A stretch of 37,501 nucleotides of DNA from Phoronis ovalis. Its lineage: Eukaryota > Phoronida > Phoronidae. Of the stretch, positions 18,701 through 29,393 are shown in pieces. The position numbers and the translations under genes were made by a program. The DNA is taken from contig JAOXYB010007789.1 in NCBI GenBank assembly GCA_028565635.1, positions 1 to 37,501 on the forward strand, in the 5' to 3' direction. Position 1 is the stretch's first letter. The number at the start of each line of letters is the position of its first letter. The notes under the pieces are model-generated. The model ran no database searches, had not been told where the DNA came from, and saw only the letters and a program-made list of their open reading frames with translations.

Positions 18701-21204
18701 TTATTTAATAAACCTTGATGAATGAACTTATTAATTACTTAAATTTAATCAGCTACACAAAAAATTAAATTTACAAACAAAGCTTGTAAATTACAGGTAC
18801 ACCAGCACTGGCCATTCTTAGCATAGACAAAAAAGGAGACAGGAAAAAAGTAAACCGACAGCAACCTCACTTTCATTATTCCACTAGGTGTACAGTAACT
18901 TGAATGATTGACATCAAATTATTGATTGTAAGCTTATATTAATGAGAATATAATATTAAAATTAAACGTCCAAAAATATAATGCTAAGCTCATGCACTCA
19001 ATCAAAATCCAGTAGCGACATTTAGTCACCTTATGTCTGAAAATCAAATTGGACTTATTTTGTGCTTTTACATGTTATGGAGCCAATAGACAATTAAAAC
19101 CAACAGTGATCCTTTAAAAAATCAAAAACCACCTTCTCTGTACAAGCTCTGTTCTGTTCCAATTAATGAAGACAATTCAGTATCAGATAACCGTAGATGA
19201 AAACTTCATAGTATAAGTACTTTATTTTCATAATTTGCCCCTTTGCTCAGACTGAAAAAAAATCGTCACTTAGTGTAAAATCTTACTAGAAATCTGTCAT
19301 CCATACAGTCAGTGTGTGGTCCAATAACAGTGAAATATTTCAACCCTTGAGGAGGTGATGCATATGGTATATCAATAATGACTCTTAGGTAGTAGCGGAT
19401 TGTTCCAATTTTACTCTCAAATGAGCATGGAAGAGCATTCTCTGGTAGATGAAATGAAAATGGATAGCGGTGGTTTCCTCGAGGCATAATAGGTATGCTA
19501 ATATCATCTCCTTTATCTGAAATTTAGATATAATCAGTGAGTAGCAGATACCTTATAATTGTAATAACATGATAGATAACGGTAACAGTCTAACAGATAA
19601 TAATTTCGGAGTCATGCATGCATACATGGTCTGAATATAGTCTCTCTCTATGTGCAAGACAGATGCTGGTATCTTGGCTTCTGTCTGTCTATATTTGTAA
19701 AAAAGGACTTCAGGTGTGTATGCATCACTGAAGATCACATTCTTTTACAAAATAAAAACCAGGTGTTTTACCTTTCCCCCATATAGTAGCCTTCTCATCT
19801 ACGTAATACTGATCTTCTTTAACTGTTCGTCGTTCACCACTGCGTGTTATTCTCCATTCCACATGAGCTTTGCCTCGCAGAAAAACTCTAATACCTGAAA
19901 GAAAAATTGAGTTACAGATAAGATGAGAATGATAAGCTATACATTACTAGTATTAGTAACGAATATGAATAAAGTACCATGTACCAACCATGACACTATT
20001 TGTTGCTAGTTAATACATGTACTGATATTTCAGGATCCCCAATAAGCACAGTGGTTTAAGCATGTTCTAATAGAAAGCAACAATCAGGGAATAAAATAAA
20101 TTCAGGCAGTTATTCCTATATAAAACCTATAGAATATCCAGAATATTCCCAACTTCATCCATGGTATATGGGTCACAATCTCCTCCTTCCTGGTACAATT
20201 GTGGGTAGTTATTTCAAGTTTTGGGTATAAGAATGAGTATATTTTTAGTCTTTTGTAGTATAAACTTGGTTTATTTAGTGGTCATTGTAGCTAACCTACA
20301 ATCCCTGTTTGAAATTCTAATATCATTTTCTGCGATCGCCCGACAATCGACCATCAATACACATCGAATCTATCTACCCTGGGTAATGAATATGGGAATG
20401 ATATAATTATAGGGTCTATTTCTTAGTGTAACCTTGATATAACCGTGGTCAGGATTTTTGAAGTCAGGTGCATGATCCTACCCAAATCAAGACCAAGCAC
20501 CCTTGACTGTGGTCACTTATAATAATTCCAAGCAGTTTAATTTGTAATGTATTCAGTCATTGGTCACAATTTTCAACAAAAGCATAATTTTCTTTTAGTG
20601 AAAAAGGGAAAATATTTCTATATATACTAGATTACTTTTCAAATTTATTGCATATGATACAAATATTAATTGTTGTGCTAATGTGATCATAAATCAATAC
20701 ACTTCAGTAATTGCAAGTTTGTTTTCAACATCATAATGATATGCTTTGTGTCACACAGAACTCTTGCATTTCGTACAACGTGATTAAGTGACACTTCCAG
20801 TTACTGATATTACAAAGTGGCTATATTCCTTAACGTTTTTCCAGTTTTTAAGAAAAATAATTGTAAATATATGAAAGTTACGTAAGTTTCAGCAAAAAAT
20901 AATAAAAAAGCACTATCTCTGCAGTTAGTCTAATAAACCTTTGACATCACCCTAACTAAACTGGCGATAAGAGTATTAAAATTAATTTAATATCTGGTTC
21001 ACAAATGTGGGTTCATATTATATTAATAGCGTTATAAACCAAAATCAATTTTTATGGAAAGATCACAGAGTATCACATTTGACCACACTCACCTCTTATT
21101 TTCAGATTTTCTGATGTATTAATCACAACATTTCCAGTTAATGTTTCACCTGCATAATACACTTCTTTATCTAATTCGATATCAAACTTCTCTATATAAT
21201 CCAT
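15535..21204 (-). CDS. Alpha-arrestin (arrestin domain-containing protein), 404 aa
   Basis: Coding exons in transcript order: 21204-21093, 19894-19772, 19516-19287, 18691-18512, 17855-17655, 16313-16202 and 15791-15535. All introns are GT..AG on the minus strand and phases match, giving 1215 nt. The N-terminal arrestin fold covers about residues 5-155 (FDIELDKEVYYAGETLTG, IRVFLRGKAHVEW, PFSFHLPENALPCSFES, IGTIRYYLRVII). The C-terminal arrestin fold covers about 168-315 (CCRTGPVTLSATLTRSAYCCGE, VPVLPPTL, FPLTIATVPYRI). Family members are cytosolic adaptors that link membrane cargo to NEDD4-type ubiquitin ligases and endocytic traffic. That link usually uses C-terminal PPxY motifs; none is present here. 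The tail carries SPEFQLGQVYDG and YRPVYLCVP and ends M-T-S-V, which fits a class I PDZ ligand. An acceptor at 21238 upstream of the ATG shows that at least one 5' exon lies farther upstream. Confidence 0.94.
15792..16201 (-). other. Alpha-arrestin intron 6
   Basis: No exon. Contains a cluster of ACTTGCCAC/GTTGC words at about 15940-16015 centred on a perfect 16-bp palindrome, TTGCCACTAGTGGCAA (15969-15984). Confidence 0.5.
16202..16313 (-). CDS. Alpha-arrestin exon 6
   Basis: Encodes residues 283-319 and one base of codon 320: the last strands of the C-terminal arrestin domain (LQLDFPLTIATVPYRISNSP). Acceptor TTTTCAG; donor G|GTAAGT. Confidence 0.93.
16314..17654 (-). other. Alpha-arrestin intron 5
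   Basis: About one third of the intron is the MITE at 16753-17227. The rest, including the T/G-rich segment at 17440-17530, has no exon. The open frames near 17465-17680 are not conserved-looking. Confidence 0.55.
16753..17227 (+). mobile_element. MITE, family copy 2, with 12-bp flanking duplication
   Basis: Terminal inverted repeats of about 75-80 bp start AGTCTGAATAAATCCATCCG at 16753 and, in reverse complement, at 17227. Both arms continue through CTAAC(A/G)TCTGGGCTTAACCATAGT. The flanks GGTATGTGCCCC (16741-16752 and 17228-17239) are identical. If the termini are CAGTCTG..CAGACTG the duplication is 10 bp. A 10-12 bp duplication is longer than most superfamilies make and closest to Mutator-like elements. 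The insertion is in intron 5 of the alpha-arrestin gene. No coding capacity. Confidence 0.85.
17655..17855 (-). CDS. Alpha-arrestin exon 5
   Basis: Encodes residues 216-282 in phase 0 at both ends (FVEFYINKGVLGLTKDL..., YLQVPVLPPTLVEVCKIIQ, IYYILR). The donor is AGG|GTAAGT at 17654. An internal GTATGC in VEVCKI is rejected as donor because the reading continues with family-typical sequence. Confidence 0.92.
17856..18511 (-). other. Alpha-arrestin intron 4
   Basis: AT-rich, with no exon, repeat or RNA gene that I can support. Confidence 0.5.
18512..18691 (-). CDS. Alpha-arrestin exon 4
   Basis: Encodes residues 156-215 in phase 0 at both ends. Bridges the two arrestin domains with the cysteine-rich YCLCCRTGPVTLSATL motif and SAYCCGENLKLKAVV. 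The clustered cysteines are typical of this family. Donor CAG|GTTGGT. Confidence 0.94.
18692..19286 (-). other. Alpha-arrestin intron 3
   Basis: No exon, repeat or RNA gene that I can support. Confidence 0.5.
19287..19516 (-). CDS. Alpha-arrestin exon 3
   Basis: Completes Asp79 and encodes residues 80-155: DDISIPIMPRGNHRYPFSFH, then ENALPCSFESKIGTIRYYLR and the end of the N-terminal arrestin domain. Acceptor ATTTCAG; donor CTA|GTAAGA. Confidence 0.95.
19772..19894 (-). CDS. Alpha-arrestin exon 2
   Basis: Completes Gly38 and encodes residues 39-78 plus one base of codon 79: IRVFLRGKAHVEWRITRSGE, then RRTVKEDQYYVDEKATIWGK. Acceptor TTTCAG; donor G|GTAAAA. Confidence 0.95.
19895..21092 (-). 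other. Alpha-arrestin intron 1
   Basis: The first intron after the start codon, about 1.2 kb. No exon or clear repeat recognised. Confidence 0.5.
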
Positions 21205-21237
21205 TGACCAAATTGTATATTGATTAGCTTTATAACT
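21093..21237 (-). CDS. Alpha-arrestin exon 1 (first coding exon)
   Basis: The exon runs from an acceptor (TTTTTCAG before 21237) to the donor G|GTGAGT before 21093. The coding part is taken from ATG at 21204-21202, encoding residues 1-37 and one base of codon 38. The eleven codons between acceptor and ATG are open in frame (SYKANQYTIWS), so a longer N-terminus from an upstream exon is possible. Homologous proteins usually start just before the FDIxLD strand, which favours this ATG. Confidence 0.85.
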
Positions 21238-21867
21238 CTGAAAAATACAAAGCAAAAATACTTGTCTCCTGAATTTACGCACTAAAGAAATGATAAAATA
21301 ATTATGCAGACAAACAAAGTTGCAATATAGCGGGGGCACACTGAATCATAAGTCAATATAATAATATGAAGTGGGTGACTTATCATCTTTCTGTGAAAAT
21401 ATATTATTTTACAATTAACCATTACTTCATAAATCTATATTATATGAATAGTGTTTAATCACTTACACAACCAAAAATGGTTGTCACCATTTATGAAGAT
21501 GTTGAAAACATCAAAAGCTAATAGTATGAAAGAAACTCAAACCTTTTGGTTCTGAATTGTTCTGGCTAAAATATTCATTATATGACACTTTTGAAAAACT
21601 GCCAATTACAAAAACAACAGTGATCTTTAAAATAAGGCAATTATGCCCCAGCAGTCTCTATCTGTTCATCCAACAAATGTATGTAATCTAGACATGACAG
21701 GGAAAACAACAATCTATTTGTTTATTTATCAAAAGTGTAAAAAAATTATATTACACCACAGTATATAATGCACAACTTAGAACTATATAATATGCAACAA
21801 CAATATAATTATCTACACATTTTAAAATAACTAAATAATTTTATACCAAGTTTATTGGTCATTTATA

Positions 21868-22153
21868 GGCCGTTCAGACTACGTTTTTGGAACCAGTTCG
21901 AGCTGAATACGGTTGCAAATAATAGTGTGAACGCAAAGGGATTACCTCAAACCAGTTCCAACTGAATCCTACTATGAGAGGTGGTTTGAATTCGGTTTTG
22001 AGTTGGAACCGGTTCCATCTCTGTAGTGTGAACGATCAATCCGGATTGATGACGTCATACGATTTTGCCTTGAAATTTTTTTTTTTACATACATACATAC
22101 ACACATACACACAGACAGACAGACAGACAGACAGGACACACACACACAGACAC

Positions 22154-22192
<39 letters not shown>

Positions 22193-22312
22193 GCGCTATA
22201 GTAGAATCCAGTTACATTAAAAGTAGTGTGAACGCGTAACAGGATTCAAGTCGATCTGGTTATGGATCCAGATCGAGCTCGAATCGGTTCCAAAAAGGTA
22301 GTCTGAAAGGCC
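21868..22312. mobile_element. MITE with GGCC(G/T)TTCAGACTAC termini
   Basis: The left end GGCCGTTCAGACTACGTTTT matches the reverse complement of the right end (GGCCTTTCAGACTACCTTTT), and both continue TTGGAACC(A/G). GTAGTGTGAACG recurs internally. The centre contains a perfect 16-bp palindrome, ATCAATCCGGATTGAT (22035-22050), running into TGACGTCA (22050-22057). A microsatellite has expanded inside. Flanks CATTTATA and CATTATAC could be a decayed 8-bp duplication, but this is not certain. It lies upstream of the first coding exon of the alpha-arrestin gene. Confidence 0.75.
22087..22192. repeat. Compound microsatellite
   Basis: Consecutive blocks of (ACAT), (ACAC), (AGAC), (ACAC), (ACAT) and (AT) units inside the MITE. 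It explains the Tyr/Ile/Thr-rich and Cys/Val-rich open frames on both strands. Confidence 0.95.
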
Positions 22313-23313
22313 CATTATACATTTTGCACAAACATATATTTTAAGAAATTCTACACTCACAGGTGGCAACAAGCTATCATTTAAGTCATATGTTAATAAT
22401 TATGAAATTCAATTAATATCAGTCTGGTAACCAGTTTGTGTTATTGAATGTTGATATGGCCATTAGGTGGCACCAAAGACATTCAAACATAAACACTGAA
22501 TTGCAATAAAAATAAATGAAAACTGCCAACCCAATAGTTTTTATATGTTTTACCTATAGAAAGTTAATAAATACAGGAATTAAGTCACTAGTCAAGGAAA
22601 CTGCTGTATTTAGAGATCACAGCATAAATTAAATGTAAAATCAATAATTAGGAGGAGTCCACTATTCTTGGCCAACTGGTGGAAGGACAACAGCAACTGA
22701 GCTGAACCATTCATATAGATCACACCTGTTTCTAAAAAATAGCACAATCAATCTCAGTAGATTATAAATCTGGAAAAGTATGTGAGAGATAATGTTTATC
22801 AAGAAAAGCTAGGCTTTACATTCAAAATCATGCCATTATTCAAACAGAAAAATCCCTGTTCATGTTTGCCACATTAAAGATACCTTTTTGTTTCTTTATA
22901 ATATATTACTATTAGGTGCAGAATTCTGAGTAAATTCGCTACAAGACAGCGATTTGTGTCAATAGTGCAGCATGAATAACACTGATCATGTAAAGAAAAC
23001 CATTCCCCTTTTTTAAATATACCTATTATAATTCATCAGTGGCGTATTAAGTTGGTTTGTTTAATTTGTATCTCTATATTGTACTTTATTAAATATATAT
23101 ATAACGGTTACCTATCAAACTATTGTTACTCAGCACTGATAAGATGACTGTGTCTTAATTTGCTGCTACAGATAAAACATTCCGCACAGACAAACATTGG
23201 AATATATAACTACATGTTTCAAATACATTTTCATAAAATTTATACATTTTGCAAAACAAACAAAGGTTTTATACAATTGTTGTAAATAGATAAATATTAT
23301 ACACCATCTAATT

Positions 23314-23538
23314 TTTAATATCCACAAATATTTTATGAGGTAATAATTTAAAAGTTGAGTGAACTTTTCAGGAGTATGGAAATTACAGTGTTTCTACGAA
23401 TATATTATTTGGCGGAAAAATCATGTTTAATATCCACAAATATTTTACGAGGTAATAATTTAAAAGTTGAATAAACTCTTCAGGAGTATGGAAATATATA
23501 GCATTTCTGCAAAATTTATTACCTGGTGGAAAAAAGCA
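23314..23538. repeat. Two-unit tandem duplication, period about 112 bp
   Basis: TTTAATATCCACAAATATTT begins at 23314 and again at 23426. Both units continue through GAGGTAATAATTTAAAAGTT and CAGGAGTATGGAAAT to TGGCGGAAAAA/TGGTGGAAAAA and CATGTT. Differences are mostly substitutions. Confidence 0.85.
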
Positions 23539-23679
23539 TGTTAATTACAAGTTTAATCTTTTCATATACAGTATTTAAAGAAATAATTTTGAGACAGCAA
23601 ATACAGACAGGTTATGTATCTGTAACATATTATTCCTCGGCTTGCAGCTTGATTCAAAACTTTTTTAATCCATGGTTAT

Positions 23680-23832
23680 CTAACATCCAGTGATTAGGAC
23701 ATACAATAGTTTTCATTATTCATTGATCGCAGCCAACTTGGTGCATGCTTCTCATAAATTGTCCATGCTATTGACAAACTAGTTCCGTGAAAAACAATTG
23801 TGTGTTCATATGTCCTAACTGGTGGATGCTAG
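23680..23832. mobile_element. Short foldback element, 24-bp inverted ends
   Basis: The left end CTAACATCCAGTGATTAGGA and the reverse complement of the right end (CTAGCATCCACCAGTTAGGA) agree at most positions and share the following CATA. Total 153 bp, no coding capacity, and no flanking duplication recognised. Confidence 0.6.
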
Positions 23833-26694
23833 GCGGACCTGTAATCTGATTTTGATATTTTAGTTTAGATTGCTCATCAGTCTCTGTTGTTAATGTAATC
23901 CTGTTTATCTTAATTCTTAGAAGTGTTAGTTAAAGTTTGATCAGCAAAACCTAGCTAAAAAACCTGTACCACTTAGGGAAATTTAAAGATGTGAAGAATT
24001 CATTTTGATACTAGGTTTTGTTCTTAAAAGACATTTACGAAAAACCTTCTGCAAAATGATGAATTTTGTGATCTAATTTGGTTCCTTCTACAAAAACTGA
24101 CAATTCCATTATCTACAAGTAAGAAAATTGAACTTCAAGCAAATATACAACAGTCACCAGTAACAGTTAAATCATATACTTTAAACTATAGTCGTGTGGC
24201 ACTTAACAAGTTGCAAAATTCAAATACAAAGCTTGTATGTGGATGTCTCACACACTTTTAATTAAATAAGCATGATGACACTTTTTGTACAGCACTACTA
24301 TTGGACATCTTGCCAATTTAATAAAAAAACATCTACTATTTCAATTAACTTGTATGAAGTTGTGATATGACAAGTGCATGACTGCTTTGCTAATAACACA
24401 GCACTTTTTCAACTTGGCACGAACCACTTCATTCTATATAGCCAAGGTAACATAGAGCAAATATAAATTTTATTTGAATTAATGACTCTAGTTTTTCAAG
24501 TCAACAAATCAAGTTTATAGCTAAGGGCCACCATATACTAAATTAAATGACAATATGTTAGGAAATGTAATAGACAGGAAAATCAATTCCTAGCAAGCAT
24601 AAATCGACAGCATAAAAAAAATATTCTATAGCGCAGTTAATGCAGCAGTTTACCAAATAAATGGCAAAAATAGCTGTCAAAAATACCTTTTGATCAAAGC
24701 ATACAAGCATAATTCCTCTACCTATTGCAAACTAATATTTCTGTTGCTTACTGCCATGCAAGAGGATACATATGGCTAGTCATGCATGAAGTTACATTGA
24801 TTAAATAACAACAAAATCATTTAGAACAAGCAGATTAAAAACAAATTTGAACATACATGTATGTTTCCCTAGCAACAAACTACATAGTATATCTTTACTC
24901 AAAACTATTCACATTAAAAATCATGTTGTTCATTATATGACCCAGATTTCGATATTATCAATTGCCCGTCTGTAAAAAGAACAAACAAGTAAATTATATA
25001 TTTTTCAACAAAATCAATATTCTGACAATCTTAATGAAAAGTGTAGAATTTATAATTACCCACTTAAATATAATAAAATACAGTCCAGTCAATATTAATT
25101 CCAATAGGCAAGTGCATGAAGGTACTGGTCCTTTAACTGGTGTTGAATAATGATTTAAAATATACTTTGCATTAGCTCTTGCAACTGTGGCACTCCATGG
25201 TTTACTATAATCTATCCATATCCATATCCAACTTTTGGGATGGGATCGATAGCAAACTATTTTTTGAGGAACATGCATGTATTAGAACATAATCTGACAA
25301 AGCCCCATCTAAATCCTAAATAGAATTTCCCATTTATTTGGTAAACAAGTACAGGAATCCTAAAAATCCACTAACTTATACTGACTGGACACACTTCTGT
25401 TTCTGACACAATTTTGGATAATGGCAGTTAAAAAACAATATTTTATTGGGAAACATTGAACCCACACATGATTGCTATAAATCATACATGTCTAGCTGTC
25501 ATCAATCAGATCTAAAAAAAACTTCCTTTCACCAGTTCAACCAAATATAAATAATAATGCATATTTTATTCCATTTATAAATTAATCTTGAATTATTTAA
25601 AATCACAACATACCAGCTCACCAGCTCAATCTATAAATCACAGCATCTATCAGCTCCACACATGATCAGTTTAACTCTGCAAACTCATTTTTATCTGTTC
25701 AGAAAATAAATATCAGTATAACATGATTATTGATAATCAATGATTTTTTTTCAAGACTACACAGAGTCAAGAGCACGGGCAAATGTATACATGGAAAAGG
25801 TATATTTTATTGCATAAACATCAAATCAATACAAAATGAAATGTCTTTCAACTTTCCTTACATAGTTTTGTTCAATTTTATCAGTCCTCCAAGCGTCAGG
25901 AAAGCTTTGTTCATCAGTTTAATGCCACATTATGAACATTCAATAATGATGACAGATTACCAAACTTCCACAGCTAGAAATGTATTTTAATATAAGTTGA
26001 ACACCCATCAACTAAACTTTAATATAAATCAGTCAAATCTGAATAGAAATTTTGATAAGCTGAAATAGACTGAAGTGGATTTTTTAAATTTATTGAAAAA
26101 CAGATATAATTGAAATTTGCATTCTTTAAAAGAAAATTAATAACACTATGCAAATTCTAAGCAATGTTTAGTTTGCATCAGTTAATAAATGTGCAAGTTG
26201 GCAATTAAATAACATACCATTTAAATATTTTCACAATCGGAAATACATATAATTCATTCAGCTCCAAAAGTATCAAATAATAAAAACTAAAACAAACAAT
26301 GTTGACTATACCAGTAAGAACACAAAAATGTTTGAACTTAATCAGAGTTGTTTAATGAAGATTTCTGCATTCATTTTTAAACTATTAAAATAGTTATTTG
26401 AAAATAAAATATGTTAATATCATGCATATATAATATGTAAATCCTGTAAAGAATGTTAAATTATTTCCCTTCAACTTAATTTTGTTATGTAAAAGTAAAT
26501 TATTTACAAAATGGACATTATGCCATTTACACAAGATCTATTGGTTAGCTTGTCAAACAAAAAAATATAAAGGTACTTGGTCACTTCTAGGCTAGAAGTT
26601 CTGCTAATGAAAAAAAATCCTGGTTCTAGTGACTCAGAAACTATATAATTTGAAATTTATAGGAAAGAATTTATTACTTGAAACTTTAAATATT

Positions 26695-27156
26695 ACCGTA
26701 TTACCCCGATTGAAAGACCCGGGTCTTAGTATGGAACTTTTGGAAAAAAATTGTTTTGGTTTGCCAGTAAGTCCCAAATCTTATGTTTGAAGGGGGTTTT
26801 ACTTTTCAGTCATAATATTTTTTGTCGATGCATGATTGTAGAAGGTACAGTTTATGAAAATGGGTAGTAAAAAATTGACTGTAATCATTAATAAATAAAC
26901 CATTCATTTATTACACACTCTAGTAAACACGGTAATCATTTTATTTGCTTCAAATGTCACTCCCGATGTTACATTCAAACTCAATAAGTATGCATCTGTT
27001 TGTACTGTCTTCACATGTATGCTTTATTAAGGTATTTTTTGGATATCAATGCAGTACGACTCATTTCAAAGATGCCTTTTAATTCAATAGTCACACCCGG
27101 GTTTACTTTCAAGAGCAGGTCTAAATTCAAACGTAAGACAATCAGGGTAATATGGT
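26695..27156. mobile_element. MITE-like element with 18-bp terminal inverted repeats
   Basis: The left end ACCGTATTACCCCGATTG (26695-26712) and the right end CAATCAGGGTAATATGGT (27139-27156) are inverted repeats with two mismatches. CCCGGGT occurs near both ends (about 26719 and 27098). No coding capacity; the flanks (ATATT and ATATC) do not give a clean duplication. Confidence 0.55.
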
Positions 27157-28588
27157 ATATCTTAAGTTCATAAAATGATAAAATGCAATTAAAACATTTA
27201 AGATGAGTAACTCTCGAAAGAGAAGTCTGGTAATACTTGTGATCAGGACATATTATTCAGCAGAGATATTAATACTTAGACATGTATTCTGATGTTAAGT
27301 AACAAATGTCCATTATACATTGTTCTGGATTAAAGTTGCACATCTCTAGCTCATTATCACTAGCACAAGCATAAATCTTACATGGTTGCCAAGACAATTG
27401 GGAAATAATTAAATATTGCTTGTAATTTTCTAGGAATAATGTATATTAAAAAAATTATAGGATGTTTGCCTTAGTATGAACTAGCTTATCAAGTTTTTAA
27501 ATAACAAAGACCAATTTCAAGATATAAAACTAAAATCAAAACTATATGTGAGTCTAAGTAGAAATATGCTGTGGTATACCAATTAAAACACTTCTATAAC
27601 CAGACTGTGCAAACCCAAACTTTAATTTTTATTGCGTCAATCAGATCTTATTAATTCTAACAACAGCTCTCAATCCCATAAGAAAATTCTGGCAAGGGAT
27701 TACAAGCTTTCATGGGAATTAGTAAGGTCCAATTTTGATTTTAAAATGTATTGGTATCTCCCAATCAATGAATTCCTCTCATCTATATCAACATTTATTC
27801 TGAAATAAGCTATTGGAGTCTTAATTTACTGCCATAACACGATAAAGCTGTTTGTCATCATGATGACGTCTTCATTGCTGCAGTTGACTTCTGGTTTGTG
27901 ACCATCAGGGTTTCCCATATCCACTAAATGTCTCCAGTACTAATGAAAGTGTATGGTGTGATGATGTCGAAAGCTTTCTTTGCACTTATGAAAAAAAAAA
28001 TTTCCCATAGTTGATTAACTTAATTATATAATATTTAGAAATATAACGTTTTTTCCAATTCTGCTTTAAGGGTAGATTATGCAACTCCCATGATACATTT
28101 GTTTGCGTTTATGAACTTTAAGCCGTGTTTTAACAGAACCTGATACAAAATAATCACCAGTGCATTACTAAAAATTAAATTTTAAAATATGTCTATAAAG
28201 AACTATGAACTTTGAATAGTAACATTATCTTTAAAAATATTATATAATATAGGAATATAGCTCACATTGTTACTTAGTACAGGTTATCATTTACTAATAA
28301 ACTAATGACAGCAATTACTTCATAATTAATGACTAAGCAGATATAATTCATCAGCTCATTATAATAATGATTTTATTGCTTTCTAAAAGCATGGAATACC
28401 ATGTTGTATCTACACCTACATAATAGTATTGTGGTTAACACATTTTTAAACTTGTTGTATTATAGTTATTTAGTTACTTTAAATATAATAATAATTGTAA
28501 TTACTGTACATAATTTATTTTGTACCTTATTTAACAGTGATTACGACTTTGCAAAAAATATCCTAGTCTTTGATTCTACATCTACATT

Positions 28589-29393
28589 TTCTACTAGATA
28601 GCCTTTTTGTAAGCGCAAGGGCAGCTGTTATTGACTTTTATGACCTTTGCATGACCTCTAAATGACCATCCAATATTATTTATAAAGATTTCTCCAAATT
28701 TTTAAATGACTACAATGTTTTGGGACTATTTAACGTCCACTAAATGCCTCTCGACATTTTAATGACCTTTAAAGCATAAAAAGCAAGTTTCAACAATATT
28801 GATCTTGAAATGACTTTTGATCTCAAGGTCGACTCTCTCCACCCAGGGGCTGTCATGTGTCAAATTACAACCCTGTGGGACTAGCCATTACAAATTACAG
28901 CATATTTCCTCCATAAATATTCTCAAAGGTCACTACTTCTTTACACCCAATACTGTCATTTTTAACAATTTTAGAAATTTGACCTTTGTTCTCCAAATGA
29001 CCTTTTGACCTAAAGATCAACAATGAGTCATTATGAGGATGTCAAACCTCAAGTATGAAGCTTGCTGAAAATTGGAAAATCCATAATTAATTGTAAAGGT
29101 ATCAAACAATAAAGACGTCACCTTTCTATATTTAAAAACTCTAAAAACCTCTTTGTATCCTGATACCATCATTTTTGAATGTTTTGAGCAATTTTAGATA
29201 TTTGACCTTTTACATTTTTTTTATAAAAACCTTCAAAATTCAGGTAAAAAGTGCACCCCCTCCCCCAAATGTCACATCTCAAGTATCATGCCCTTAGCTG
29301 TACCCATCTTCGAAAGACAGCTTGCCTAAACCTGAAAGGAAAAAACCTAGAAAAGTAATACCTTTGCTGTCTTAGTACAGCAATAACCATAAG
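28589..29393 (+). mobile_element. Helitron-like/TGACCT-module repeat, copy 3
   Basis: Starts TCTACTAGATAGCCTTTTTG, like copies 1 and 2. It carries the TGAC(C)TTTTGA(T/C)CT block twice (28811 and 28998), GATGTCAAACCTCAAGTATGA and TTGCTGAAAATTGGAA. It ends near a hairpin (TTTGCTGT, ACAGCAATA) followed by ACCATAA. Module spacing is about 190-200 bp. No open frame. Confidence 0.55.

Noticed and set aside
21972-22201. Cys/Val-rich and Tyr/Ile-rich open frames
   Set aside because: They are translations of the compound microsatellite within the MITE.
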